From Terriglobus roseus (lineage in GTDB: Bacteria; Acidobacteriota; Terriglobia; Terriglobales; Acidobacteriaceae), in NCBI RefSeq assembly GCF_900105625.1, contig NZ_FNSD01000001.1, positions 4,340,001 to 4,404,000 on the forward strand: a stretch of DNA of 64,000 nucleotides. Direction: 5' to 3'. The position numbers were made by a program, and so were the translations under genes. Positions 1-8,663 of this stretch are shown one piece after another. Every line of letters starts with the position of its first letter. Positions within the stretch are counted from its first letter, which is position 1. The notes beneath the pieces were generated by a model. That model saw nothing but the letters and a program-made list of their open reading frames with translations, ran no database searches and was not told the origin of the DNA.

Positions 1-291
1 ACCGTCCGCCGCCGTGACTTGGTCGGCGCAGCGGAGATTCCACGGAGCCCAGATGCGCGATCCAGGATAGAAGTGGCAGTGGGGGCCCATGGTTGCGCCG
101 AAGCTACGCAGAAGAGCGACTCGCCAGGCGTGCAGCGGCCTTGGCGAGGTGCGGTAGAGGGTCAGCCAAACCAATTGCCACAGCAGGCGGACGAGTCGAT
201 TCTTGCGTGAGAAAGCCGGTCGCAGGTACGGGTCCGCGATGCCGTCAGCGGCAATGTGCTGCGACGCGTCGTAGGCCACTTCGCGAGCCAT
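1..291 (-). CDS. WcaF-like putative acetyltransferase, N-terminal part (cut by window edge)
   Basis: Ninety-seven codons are open from an ATG at 291 to the window edge with no stop, so the 3' part lies outside. The translation carries 'RLLWQLVWLTLYRTSPRP', then 'HAWRVALLRSFGA' and 'GSRIWAPWNL', the N-terminal signature of WcaF-type colanic-acid/exopolysaccharide O-acetyltransferases of the left-handed beta-helix (hexapeptide repeat) superfamily. The hexapeptide repeats themselves would follow beyond the edge. The ATG overlaps the TGA of the upstream glycosyltransferase (TGATG), so it is translationally coupled and the last visible gene of the leftward polysaccharide operon. Inferred role: acetyl-CoA-dependent decoration of a sugar in the cytoplasm before export. 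The family call is good; the substrate is unknown. Confidence 0.8.
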   Translation of the reverse strand, partial: MAREVAYDASQHIAADGIADPYLRPAFSRKNRLVRLLWQLVWLTLYRTSPRPLHAWRVALLRSFGATMGPHCHFYPGSRIWAPWNLRCADQVTAADG

Positions 292-1454
292 CAGCGCCCC
301 CTGCCTTCAAGATGCGCCTGCCGAAAGAGAGCCATGATCGTCTGCGCAGTCTCAAGCATGTCAAAGCGCGAGCGGAAGCACTCTGCCGCCTGCTCGCTCA
401 TCTTCAAACGATCTCCGGGATCCATTGCAATCCAGCGTTCCAGCAGCCGGCGTGTTCCTTCCAGCGTGTCCGCTTCAATCAGCGTGCAGCCCTGGTCCGC
501 CAGCATGTCGCCGATGTTCACTTTGTCGCTCAGCAGTACAGGCAGTCCGGCGGCAAGCGCCTCAGCCACAGCGATACCGAAATTTTCCTGATGCGACGGA
601 AGAATGAATGCCTCGGCTGCACGGAATGCACCCCACTTCGCCGGGCCACGCAGGATGCCTGGCCAGTGCACACGGTCGGCGCAGCCAGCCCTTTCTGCGA
701 TTGCGTTCAGTTCCGGCACCCACCCCGTCTCGTCCGGCCCGGCCATCACCAGTTGCAGATCAGGATCAGTCGCTGAGAGATCCGCAAACGCCTGCAGCAG
801 CAGGTCGCAACCCTTCTTGGGGTGGACGCGGCTCAGGTAGATGAGGAAGCGCTTGCCGCGGACCTGTGGCACAAGCTCCAAAAAAGTAGCGATGTCCTTC
901 GCGGGGTCCGTCTGCGGAGCACGAATACCGTAGGGAACCACCTGAGGTCGCCACTTCCAGAATGCGAAGCTCTCCTGTGCCAGCCGTTCTTCGGTGTCCG
1001 TCGTAAACAGCACGCGATAAGCCGAACGCAACACCCAGTACTCCACCGGATACCAATAGAGGACCTTCTTCAAATGCTTCAGACGGTAGCGGCGTTTGAA
1101 GTAGGGGTCCAGCATGCCGTGCGAGAAGACCATGTACGGCTTGCGGCCTCGCACTGCCAGCATCGCTGCGAGACCGTTGTACTGCCAAAGGCCATTGACG
1201 ATGACGCCGTCAAAGCGATGGATGTTATCGCGCAGCCAGGGCAGCAGTCGCTTGTTATAGGCAAAGGTGGCGCGGACGGGTCCGAGAGCGTGTACCGGAT
1301 AGGGAAGGTTTTGGAGATACGGTGCGTCGGGCGGGTCTGACGTCACGGCTTCGCCGATGTATCCTTCATCGGCGTAGCTGAACAGGGTCCGCACACCCTC
1401 AATGGGGCCGCCTGCAGCTGGATTCAGCGTTGAAATGATATGAAGAATTCGCAT
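291..1454 (-). CDS. Glycosyltransferase, GT4-like (GT-B fold)
   Basis: The protein has 387 residues. The N-terminal Rossmann half begins 'MRILHIISTLNPAAGGP', the usual GT4 acceptor-side glycine-rich loop. The C-terminal half has the nucleotide-sugar site 'HQENFGIAVAEALA', the E-x7-E motif of GT4 enzymes, followed by 'GLPVLLSD'. It is a cytoplasmic enzyme expected to transfer a sugar from a nucleotide donor to a growing lipid-linked oligosaccharide. It starts 6 bp after the stop of the preceding glycosyltransferase, and its own stop overlaps the next ATG, so the genes form one transcription unit. Donor and acceptor cannot be told from sequence. Length is normal for the family. Confidence 0.88.
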   Translation of the reverse strand: MRILHIISTLNPAAGGPIEGVRTLFSYADEGYIGEAVTSDPPDAPYLQNLPYPVHALGPVRATFAYNKRLLPWLRDNIHRFDGVIVNGLWQYNGLAAMLAVRGRKPYMVFSHGMLDPYFKRRYRLKHLKKVLYWYPVEYWVLRSAYRVLFTTDTEERLAQESFAFWKWRPQVVPYGIRAPQTDPAKDIATFLELVPQVRGKRFLIYLSRVHPKKGCDLLLQAFADLSATDPDLQLVMAGPDETGWVPELNAIAERAGCADRVHWPGILRGPAKWGAFRAAEAFILPSHQENFGIAVAEALAAGLPVLLSDKVNIGDMLADQGCTLIEADTLEGTRRLLERWIAMDPGDRLKMSEQAAECFRSRFDMLETAQTIMALFRQAHLEGRGR

Positions 1455-1460
1455 ACTGGC

Positions 1461-2693
1461 CTATTTAGCTGCTCCTTGTATGGGCAACTTGGTGACATAC
1501 CGAAGAGCTTCCTTCAGTCCACGCAAATCCTCGCGGTAGCTCCAACGCGACAGGATGTCACGGCTTCGCTGGCCCATCCTTTCACTTTTGCCTGGTTCAA
1601 GGGTCGCCGCGAGCGCATCCCGGAGCTTTGCGATATCGCCCACTGGGTACACGTAGCCATTCTCTCCATCCCGCAAAAGGTCCGCAGCGCAGCCCACATC
1701 ACTGGACACGATCACCGGCAGGCCGGTAGCCATAGCCTCATTCGTGATCAAGCCCCATGCTTCGTGCCGGGACGGTAAGACGAAGACCGTGCTCAGGTCG
1801 AAGAAGCGCGGCAGTTCGCTCTGGTTCCGGAAGCCCAGAAAGCGAATGCCTTCCATGCCGCTTGCCTCGGCGCGCTGTTGCAGTTGCGCGCGCATCTCAC
1901 CATCGCCCACGATAAGCAGGTAGGGAGTAAGCGTCGTCTCGGAGCGAAGGCGCAGGTAGGCCTCCAGCAGATGGTCCGCATGCTTTCGCTCCTGAAGCTT
2001 ACTGGCGAACAGGATGACGGGGCGCGACGGATCGAGGCTTAGCTCTGCCTGTAATTTCTGGCGGGTGAGAGTGGAAGATGCTGCGCGACTGGCAAAGTAT
2101 TCGTTATCGACAGCGTACGGCATGGTGAAAGCGGGAAAGTCTGAGCCGAAGTAACTCGTCCAGTATTCGGCGTTTCGCGTTCCGATGGGCAGAACAGCGT
2201 CCACAAGCAACTTCAGACCGCTCAGGTAAAGCTGCTTGAGGGCAAGCTTTGTGCTGGAGCGATCGCGGTCTGCAAGCCACGATTCAGCGCGCAACAGCAC
2301 AGGGATACCGAGTGCGTTTGCCGAAAAGATCGCATGCAGACTATTCACCGTGGAGTAGCCATGAACCCACATCGCGTCGAATGGCATGCTATCGATACCG
2401 CCGGCCAGAGCACGGAACATCCCGCGTGAGATGGGCCGCGTGGGACTGAGCTTATCCGTATCGCGCCAGCGAGACAGCACCACCGAACGATATCCCTCGG
2501 TCAGGGGGACATCCCACTCAACATCGACGCCAAAGCCGGGATCCTTGTACTTCCGGAGGGACAAGTCGGAACAAAAGAACACCTTCAAATCAATGTCAGG
2601 ATCAGCCGCGATGCGGCGGAGCAGCATCGCCTGATATTGAATGGGATGGCTCACGACGTAAGCCAGCCGTATTCTTCGGTGCGCGCCTTCCAT
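1461..2693 (-). CDS. Glycosyltransferase, GT4-like (GT-B fold)
   Basis: The protein has 410 residues. It opens 'RIRLAYVVSHPIQYQ', a motif common to bacterial GT4 enzymes of polysaccharide clusters ('SHPIQYQ' contacts the acceptor in this family). The C-terminal donor domain shows 'HEAWGLITNEAMATGLPVIVS', where HEAWG...NEA is the E-x7-E-like catalytic/UDP-binding motif. It lies 60 bp downstream of the export-protein gene and 6 bp upstream of the second glycosyltransferase. Inferred role: one sugar-addition step in repeat-unit assembly on undecaprenyl phosphate at the inner face of the membrane. The linkage formed is unknown. Confidence 0.88.
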   Translation of the reverse strand: MEGAHRRIRLAYVVSHPIQYQAMLLRRIAADPDIDLKVFFCSDLSLRKYKDPGFGVDVEWDVPLTEGYRSVVLSRWRDTDKLSPTRPISRGMFRALAGGIDSMPFDAMWVHGYSTVNSLHAIFSANALGIPVLLRAESWLADRDRSSTKLALKQLYLSGLKLLVDAVLPIGTRNAEYWTSYFGSDFPAFTMPYAVDNEYFASRAASSTLTRQKLQAELSLDPSRPVILFASKLQERKHADHLLEAYLRLRSETTLTPYLLIVGDGEMRAQLQQRAEASGMEGIRFLGFRNQSELPRFFDLSTVFVLPSRHEAWGLITNEAMATGLPVIVSSDVGCAADLLRDGENGYVYPVGDIAKLRDALAATLEPGKSERMGQRSRDILSRWSYREDLRGLKEALRYVTKLPIQGAAK

Positions 2694-2753
2694 GTATCCT
2701 CACGTGCAATCTTGAAGCGTTGCGATTTTTTCCTGAGCAGCGTTTCTGAGCGA

Positions 2754-3752
2754 TTAACGCAGGATCGTGGCCATTGCAACAACCAGCGCGATCACGGTGC
2801 CCGAGGACTGTGTTGCAAGGAACTTTTTCAGACCGCTCGATGGCACAAGCAGAATGTCATCGGATTGCAGGACCACATCGGCAATCTTGCCGTCCTGGAT
2901 CTGCCGAAGCTGTAGATTGATGATGGTTCGTTGCCCACCCACGTTGCGGATCAATCGAGCCTCATCACCCTTTGCCGGGAAGGTCATACCACCAGCGGCG
3001 CTTACCGCTTCCACGGCTGTAACAGGCACGGAGCCGCTAAGTTGTCCCACACCCGGCTTCACGACCGCACCCAGTACGTAGTACTGCCCAACTCGACCCA
3101 CCGTGATGACATCACCGGTGAAGATGGGAATGTTTGCCTGCATGGTTCGTGCGGGGTCGTTGCCGATGTCTACGATGATGGGCTCTGCCTGGCCGACGCG
3201 ATCAATCCGGAGGATTGTGCTTGCCGTCGCAGGAATACCACCGTTCGCTGCCACAATTTCCAGCAGGCGCTTGGGACCCAGAACCGGGACGGTCCCCTTG
3301 ACTTCGCCCACGACCGTTGCGAAGTGCTGCGGCGCTTCCGTCAGTTCGATGGAAACCTGAGCGCTGTGAAAGATCTCAGCCTTTTCGAATCGCTCCGACA
3401 TCGCTGCCTCAGCATCCTTCACGGACAGGCCAGCGACGTGGATGACGCCCCCAAGATTCATGCGAATACTGCCATCCAGGTCGACACGTTCACTGTCGGT
3501 GTACTCCGGGTCGACGCCGTAGACGCTGATCTTCAGCAGATCACCCGGCATCAGCGTCAGTTCACGCTGCGGTGGAAACAGGACTGCGGGATCGGTCGTG
3601 ATAGGCAGATGAACATTGAGTCCGGGCGCGGACGTGGGCACAGTACCGGTGTATTGCGCGGCTGCCGGCAGGCAAAACGCAGTGCAGATTGCCAGGCACA
3701 AAGCCGCCAGTATTGCTGCTTTAAGCAAACGGAGAACTCGGGTCAAACTCAT
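2754..3752 (-). CDS. Polysaccharide biosynthesis/export protein (Wza-like, SLBB domain)
   Basis: The protein has 332 residues with a Sec signal peptide (basic 'RVLRLLK', hydrophobic 'AAILAALCLAICTAF', cleavage near AAA-Q at 32-33). There is no lipobox, unlike E. coli Wza. A poly-export domain follows at about 65-150 ('LMPGDLLKISVYG' is its typical start). Then come one or two SLBB-type regions at about 150-300 ('GEVKGTVPVLG', 'VLGAVVKPGVGQ'). A hydrophobic C-terminal stretch 'SSGTVIALVVAMATILR' could be the membrane-crossing helix of a Wza-type pore. The ATG overlaps the stop of the upstream tyrosine-kinase gene by 4 bp (ATGA), which fits the Wza-Wzc partnership. It should form the periplasm-to-outer-membrane channel for the polymer. 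Confidence 0.9.
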   Translation of the reverse strand: MSLTRVLRLLKAAILAALCLAICTAFCLPAAAQYTGTVPTSAPGLNVHLPITTDPAVLFPPQRELTLMPGDLLKISVYGVDPEYTDSERVDLDGSIRMNLGGVIHVAGLSVKDAEAAMSERFEKAEIFHSAQVSIELTEAPQHFATVVGEVKGTVPVLGPKRLLEIVAANGGIPATASTILRIDRVGQAEPIIVDIGNDPARTMQANIPIFTGDVITVGRVGQYYVLGAVVKPGVGQLSGSVPVTAVEAVSAAGGMTFPAKGDEARLIRNVGGQRTIINLQLRQIQDGKIADVVLQSDDILLVPSSGLKKFLATQSSGTVIALVVAMATILR

Positions 3753-6058
3753 GCTCTGTCCTCTCCGTCGTGACCTTCCGCCCCGGATGGTTCACCGGGA
3801 CCAGAGGAACGATTGCCGCCATCGCGAGCCTTACCTTGACCGCCGCCGGGCGTGGCATTCGAGCCCGCTTCCCATGACTCAGAGTCGATGTTGGAGTAGC
3901 TATAACCGGAATAGCCGTAGTATCCGTGGTATTCCGGTGCGTTGATATCGACAGAATTAAGAAGCACCCCCGTGATGTTTGCACCGGAGCGCACCAGCAG
4001 ATCGCGTGATCGGCGCACCGCGTTCCGACTGCTCTTGCCATGACGCACCACAAGCACGATCGCATCGGCCTGCCGGGCGAGGATCACGCCATCGGTCACA
4101 GACAAAATCGGCGGCGTATCGATCACAATGTGCGTGTAGATGGAACAGCAGTACAGCAGCAGATCGTGCATCGCCTCAGAAGACAGCATCTCCGTGGGGA
4201 AGGGCGGTACCGGACCGCTGCAGAGCACGTCGAGGTTTGGAACCTCCGGCACATTCTTCACCGCGTCTTCCAACGTGCTGCCGCCGGACAGCACCGTCGA
4301 CAAGCCCACACGTCCGTTCAAACCGAATCGGTGGTGCACATTGGGCCGGCGGAGATCGCCGTCGATCAGGATGACCTTTGTGTCGCGCTGAGCCAGGATC
4401 GCCGCCAGGTTCGTGGCAACGGTTGTCTTGCCCTCACCTGGCGTGGAGCTTGAGATAAGAATGACCTTCGGCGGATGACCGGTCGTAGCCAACAGAAGTG
4501 AGGTTCGAAGCGATCGGAACGCCTCAGAGAACTGAGATTTCGAAGTGGCAAGAACACCGATATTGTTCTGAGCCACTGACATCGTCCCGGTATCGGAACT
4601 CAGGCGTCGCACCCGCGGGATCACCGAGAGTGAGGGCAGTTGGGTGATCTGTTCCACCTCGGCGACGCTGCGAATACCGGTGTCCAGGCTCTCCATCGTG
4701 AAGGCGATCATCAGGCCCGCAACCAGGCTGATGAGGAGCGTCCGCAGAAGGATGGTAGAGCGAGGCGTAATGGAAGGAGCAGCGGGCTTCAACGCCTGAT
4801 CGACAATATCGATCTCAAGTGAATCCAGGCCAGCCTGAACGCTTGCAGCGCGCAGCTTGGAGAGCAGGCTCTCGTAGAGGGTGCGGTTCGCTTCGTAGTC
4901 CCTCTGCCGCAGCGTGTATTCCACCAGGTCATCGCGCAGGCGGTAGGATTCCTGCTTCTGCTCCTCCAAAGCGGAGCTCGTCTGATCTTCGTTAGCCTTT
5001 GCAGCCACCAGGGCCTGCTTGGCTTCGGTCAGCAGGCGATTCTCTTCGGAGCGTAACTCTCTCTGGATCTCACGCTGGTGCGCCTGTAGCGCGACAATCT
5101 TCGGGTTCTTCGGGCCCAGGGTGATACTCAACTCCGCGATGCTCGCCTGTGTCTCTGCCGCATCCGAACGGAGCTTGGACAGTTCCGACTGTCCTCCGGC
5201 GACATCGAGGTTGCTTTCCAGCAGGTCAGGGTCGCTGTTTGCGAGCACCCGGTAGCGCGATTCCGCCAGGATGCGCTGCACCTTCGCACCGACCGAGGCG
5301 GTGCTGAGCGCGTCGACCGAAACGGCCAGTTGCGTCGTCGGCGGCTTGGTCGCGTCAAAGCCGAGGCCGAGCACTCCCAACCGCTTCTGTAGATCGATCA
5401 ACTGTTCCTGGGATGTTTCGACCTGCTGCCGGAGGTCGTCCAGCTGGCCAGACAGCCACTGTGAAATGCGCTTCGTCGATTCAAATCGTGTTTCAAAAGA
5501 ACGCTGCTGATACGCGTTGATGACCTGGTTGACGATGTCCGCTGCGAGTTGCGGCTTGCTTGCGGTGCAGGTGATGCGGACCATCGCGGTGCGCGGAATC
5601 ACGGTAGCGACGACAGCGCCACCCAGCCTCCGAAGAACTTCCGTACGCACCACCGGGTCATTGATGTCCCGAAACCGTGCCGCTTTGCCGCCCATGAAGT
5701 CCGGGTTGTTCACCAGGTTCATATTCCGCGCAACATTCAGCAGCAGGGAATCGCTCATGATGATTCCCAGTTCATTCTCCAGGTTGGTCTCCTGGCTCAA
5801 GGAACTCCCCATCATCTGCGTCGCTGTACTGTTTGCCTCGTGGACCTGGATGCGACCAGTTGCCGTAAAGATGATCGGCTGCGTTGAGGCGAGGTAGTAG
5901 CCGTAAAGAATCCCCACAATGGCGCATGCGATCAGGATCCACCGGCGTTTGCGAATGACGGCAAGCGCCTCCGACAGCGCACTGTCGGCAGCAGTGGACG
6001 TGAACCCGGCAGGGTTGGCCGGATCATGGGTAACCGGCTGGTTCATAACTGGAGGCAT
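3749..6058 (-). CDS. Wzc-like polysaccharide co-polymerase with BY-kinase domain
   Basis: About 769 residues from the ATG at 6058 (an ATG at 6046 is also possible). The frame is open further upstream, but that part lies antisense to the dehydrogenase gene and shows no homology. Wzz domain: first membrane helix 'RWILIACAIVGILYGYYLA' at about 40-58, long periplasmic coiled coil at about 190-430, second helix 'LLRTLLISLVAGLMIAF'. BY-kinase domain: Walker A 'STPGEGKTT' near 535, Walker A' 'VILIDGDLRR' near 560, Walker B 'HIVIDTPP' near 645. The tail 'YHGYYGYSGYSY' at about 710-721 is the tyrosine cluster that such kinases autophosphorylate. It is expected to control chain length and export of the polysaccharide. 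The C-terminal 45 residues are Gly/Ser-rich and acidic. Confidence 0.92.
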   Translation of the reverse strand: MPPVMNQPVTHDPANPAGFTSTAADSALSEALAVIRKRRWILIACAIVGILYGYYLASTQPIIFTATGRIQVHEANSTATQMMGSSLSQETNLENELGIIMSDSLLLNVARNMNLVNNPDFMGGKAARFRDINDPVVRTEVLRRLGGAVVATVIPRTAMVRITCTASKPQLAADIVNQVINAYQQRSFETRFESTKRISQWLSGQLDDLRQQVETSQEQLIDLQKRLGVLGLGFDATKPPTTQLAVSVDALSTASVGAKVQRILAESRYRVLANSDPDLLESNLDVAGGQSELSKLRSDAAETQASIAELSITLGPKNPKIVALQAHQREIQRELRSEENRLLTEAKQALVAAKANEDQTSSALEEQKQESYRLRDDLVEYTLRQRDYEANRTLYESLLSKLRAASVQAGLDSLEIDIVDQALKPAAPSITPRSTILLRTLLISLVAGLMIAFTMESLDTGIRSVAEVEQITQLPSLSVIPRVRRLSSDTGTMSVAQNNIGVLATSKSQFSEAFRSLRTSLLLATTGHPPKVILISSSTPGEGKTTVATNLAAILAQRDTKVILIDGDLRRPNVHHRFGLNGRVGLSTVLSGGSTLEDAVKNVPEVPNLDVLCSGPVPPFPTEMLSSEAMHDLLLYCCSIYTHIVIDTPPILSVTDGVILARQADAIVLVVRHGKSSRNAVRRSRDLLVRSGANITGVLLNSVDINAPEYHGYYGYSGYSYSNIDSESWEAGSNATPGGGQGKARDGGNRSSGPGEPSGAEGHDGEDRA

Positions 6059-6190
6059 CTGGAACCGATCATACCCGACGTTTCTTCCGTAACCTCTACA
6101 TGTCAATCGGATTACCACGTGCACGAAGGTCCATGCATCTTGACGCTTTCGGTTGCACCTCCCTGGGGGCTCTGAGGTAGTCTGGTTTCT
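6059..6190. promoter_or_regulatory. Divergent intergenic region between the kinase operon and ugd
   Basis: These 132 bp must hold promoters for both directions. On the minus strand there is a perfect TTGACA (complement of 6101-6106) and a TATGAT (complement of 6068-6073), but the 27-bp spacing is too long for one sigma-70 promoter. The plus strand has no convincing -35/-10 pair. I claim only that the region is the shared control region; the exact start sites are not resolved. Confidence 0.4.
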
Positions 6191-7591
6191 ATGGGTAAGT
6201 GCGTGAATATCGCGGTGGTGGGTTCCGGCTACGTTGGCTTGGTAGCAGCGGTTTGTTTTGCAGAGATGGGGCACCAGGTGACCTGCGTCGACAACGATCC
6301 ACGTAAGGTGGCGGCATTGCAGGGTGGTGACACGCTCATCCACGAAGAGCATCTGCCCGAGCTTCTGAATCGCTACCGCAACACGAAGGTGACCTTCACC
6401 ACGGACCTTGGATCGGCTGCGGAAAAGGCTGCTGCCATCTTCATTGCTGTCGGTACGCCTCAGTCTGAGACCGGCGACGCCGATCTGTCTTACGTCGAAG
6501 CTGTCGCATGCGAGATTGCTCGCCACCTTACCAGCTACAAGGTCATTGTTGAGAAGAGCACTGTTCCCGTCTACACGAACGAGTGGATCCGCCGGTCCGT
6601 GGAACGCAACGGCGTCGATCGCAAGATGTTCGATGTAGTGTCAAATCCTGAATTCCTGCGTGAGGGCTCGGCGGTCGGCGACTTCCTGCATCCCGACCGT
6701 ATCGTGGTCGGTGCCGACAGTGAGCGCGCCGCGCAGATACTGCAGGACATCTATTCGCCGCTGACGGATGGCAGCTACTACACGAAGCCGGACATCATTC
6801 CCGGACCGTTCAGCGCAGATGCGCCCCCGCCACTTCTTCTCACTTCCACGAAGAGTGCTGAGATCATTAAGCACGCGTCCAATGCCTTCCTGGCGCTCAA
6901 GATTTCGTTCATCAACGCGGTCAGCAATCTGTGCGAGGCCACTGACGCGAACGTGCAGCAGGTGGCGCAGGGCATGGGGCTCGATAGCCGCATCGGACCG
7001 CGCTTCCTTCGCCCCGGTATCGGTTACGGCGGTTCGTGCTTCCCGAAGGACGTCGCTGCCTTTCGGTCTGTCGCAGAGCAGATGGGTGTCGACTTCTCGC
7101 TGCTGTCGGAAGTGGAACGCATCAATGCAACGCAGAAGAAGCGCTTTCTCGCGAAGGTGCGCGCGGCTCTGTGGACCTTGCGCGGCAAGAAACTCGGCAT
7201 CCTGGGCCTTGCCTTCAAGGGCGACACGGACGACATCCGCGACAGCCCCGCCATTGAGATGATGAAGATGCTGGTAGCCGAGGGATGCTCGGTGCGAGCC
7301 TTTGATCCTGCTGCTATCGAACGCACCAAGGCGGTTGTCCCTGAGTCGGACAAGGTCTCTTACGCTGCCGATGCCTACGCTGCCGCTGAAGACGCCGATG
7401 CGTTGCTAATCCTTACCGACTGGGCGGAATTTGCCAAGCTCGACCTGGATAAATTGCGCACCGGTCTGCGTTATCCCATCATCGTTGACGGCCGCAATAT
7501 GTTTGAGCCATCCACGGTTGCTGCAGCAGGCATCACTTACTACAGCGTTGGACGTCCCGCTGCGCACCCCGTTCGAGGGGAAGTTAAGTAG
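6191..7591 (+). CDS. ugd: UDP-glucose 6-dehydrogenase
   Basis: The protein has 466 residues, normal for the UDP-glucose/GDP-mannose dehydrogenase family. It oxidises UDP-glucose with 2 NAD+ to UDP-glucuronate. The N-terminal NAD-binding motif is 'VVGSGYVGLVAAVCFAEMG'. The catalytic cysteine sits in 'GYGGSCFPKD' at about residue 283. The C-terminal UDP-binding domain begins near 'LGILGLAFKGDTDDIRDSP'. The linker 'IIPGPFSADAPPPLLLTSTKS' region, around residues 200-217, is longer and more proline-rich than in many homologues. It is divergent from the kinase/export operon and 48 bp ahead of a decarboxylase/epimerase, so it should supply UDP-GlcA for polymer synthesis. ATG start; no strong Shine-Dalgarno is visible. 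Confidence 0.95.
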   Translation: MGKCVNIAVVGSGYVGLVAAVCFAEMGHQVTCVDNDPRKVAALQGGDTLIHEEHLPELLNRYRNTKVTFTTDLGSAAEKAAAIFIAVGTPQSETGDADLSYVEAVACEIARHLTSYKVIVEKSTVPVYTNEWIRRSVERNGVDRKMFDVVSNPEFLREGSAVGDFLHPDRIVVGADSERAAQILQDIYSPLTDGSYYTKPDIIPGPFSADAPPPLLLTSTKSAEIIKHASNAFLALKISFINAVSNLCEATDANVQQVAQGMGLDSRIGPRFLRPGIGYGGSCFPKDVAAFRSVAEQMGVDFSLLSEVERINATQKKRFLAKVRAALWTLRGKKLGILGLAFKGDTDDIRDSPAIEMMKMLVAEGCSVRAFDPAAIERTKAVVPESDKVSYAADAYAAAEDADALLILTDWAEFAKLDLDKLRTGLRYPIIVDGRNMFEPSTVAAAGITYYSVGRPAAHPVRGEVK

Positions 7592-7639
7592 AGTTCTCGA
7601 CGTCCGCAACGCAGAAATACGATAAGTGAGGAAAGCCCG

Positions 7640-8596
7640 ATGGCTTGGAAACGTGTGTTAATTACGGGGGCGGCGGGTTTTCTCGGCTCGCACCTTACGG
7701 ATGCAGTTCTTGCGGAAGGAGCAGAGGTTATCGGTGTCGATAATCTTTGCACGGGCTCGCTCGACAACCTTAAGCATCTGAACGGCAATGCGAAGTTCAG
7801 CTTTGAGCAGCATGACATCTGCCAGCCGTTTGATTTTGGCGAAGTTGATTTCGTCCTCAACTTTGCTTCGCCGGCCAGCCCCGTCGACTACATGAAGCTT
7901 GGACCTGAGACGCTGCGCGTCGGCTCTGACGGCACGGTCAATGCGCTGGAGGTGGCCCGGAAGTACAAGGCTGGCTTCCTGCATGCCTCCACTTCAGAGT
8001 GCTATGGAGATCCCGAGCAGCATCCGCAGAAGGAAACCTACTGGGGCAACGTCAATCCCATCGGGCCACGTTCTGTCTACGACGAGGCCAAGCGCTTCTC
8101 CGAAGCCACCATCATGGCCTACCAGCGCTACTACGGCGTTCAGACCAGCATGGTGCGCATCTTCAACACCTACGGCCCGCGTCTGCAGCCCAACGATGGC
8201 CGCGTGATCAGCAACTTGATGATGCAGGCTCTCGCCGGCGAAGACCTTACTGTCTACGGCGACGGTGCTCAGACACGTTCGTTCTGCTTCCAGTCTGATC
8301 TTGTGCGTGGCATCCTCGCACTGGCAAAGTCGGGGGAACCTTTGCCGACAAACATCGGCAATCCGGAAGAGTGGACCATCCTTGAGTGCGCGAAGACCGT
8401 GCTCGAGGTGACCGGTTCCTCCAGCAAGATCGTCTACCGTCCCATGCCGACAGATGATCCCAAGCAGCGCAAACCGGACATCACGAAGGCCCGCGCGATC
8501 CTGGGCTGGGAGCCCACAGTGAACCTGCGCGAGGGCCTGGAGATGTCCATGGACTACTTCAAGCAGCGCATTGCGCAGGCTTCCGCCGCAAAGTAG
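7640..8596 (+). CDS. NAD-dependent epimerase/dehydratase, probably UDP-glucuronate decarboxylase (UXS)
   Basis: A 318-residue extended short-chain dehydrogenase. The cofactor loop is 'TGAAGFLGSHL' (residues 9-19), the catalytic YxxxK is 'YDEAK' (Y147, K151), and 'STSECYGDP' holds the catalytic Ser/Thr with the UXS-typical SEVYGDP-like signature. 'RIFNTYGPR' and 'DGRVISNLMMQAL' are characteristic of UDP-glucuronate decarboxylases, which convert UDP-GlcA to UDP-xylose with an internal NAD+. Its position 48 bp after ugd makes the ugd-uxs pathway likely. A strong terminator follows. A related sugar-nucleotide epimerase is the alternative, but the motif set favours UXS. Confidence 0.88.
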   Translation: MAWKRVLITGAAGFLGSHLTDAVLAEGAEVIGVDNLCTGSLDNLKHLNGNAKFSFEQHDICQPFDFGEVDFVLNFASPASPVDYMKLGPETLRVGSDGTVNALEVARKYKAGFLHASTSECYGDPEQHPQKETYWGNVNPIGPRSVYDEAKRFSEATIMAYQRYYGVQTSMVRIFNTYGPRLQPNDGRVISNLMMQALAGEDLTVYGDGAQTRSFCFQSDLVRGILALAKSGEPLPTNIGNPEEWTILECAKTVLEVTGSSSKIVYRPMPTDDPKQRKPDITKARAILGWEPTVNLREGLEMSMDYFKQRIAQASAAK

Positions 8597-8613
8597 ATGG
8601 ATGCAGACACCGA

Positions 8614-8648
8614 AGCGCCATCGCGACAGTCGCGATGGCGCTTTTTCT
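8614..8648 (+). terminator. Rho-independent terminator after the ugd-uxs pair
   Basis: A perfect 13-bp stem (8614-8626 with 8630-8642, loop CAG) is followed by CTTTTTC on the plus strand, 18 bp after the stop of the decarboxylase. The minus strand has no T tract after the stem, so it mainly ends the rightward transcript. Confidence 0.9.
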
Positions 8649-8663
8649 TGTTGCAAGGGATCG

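Noticed and set aside
1-776. Plus-strand frames at 19-210 and 93-776
   Set aside because: They oppose the WcaF-like and glycosyltransferase genes, whose minus-strand translations show family motifs.
6059-6526. N-terminal extension of the tyrosine-kinase frame by up to 156 codons
   Set aside because: It lies antisense to the ugd start, has no Wzz homology, and the first transmembrane helix is correctly placed when starting at 6058 or 6046.
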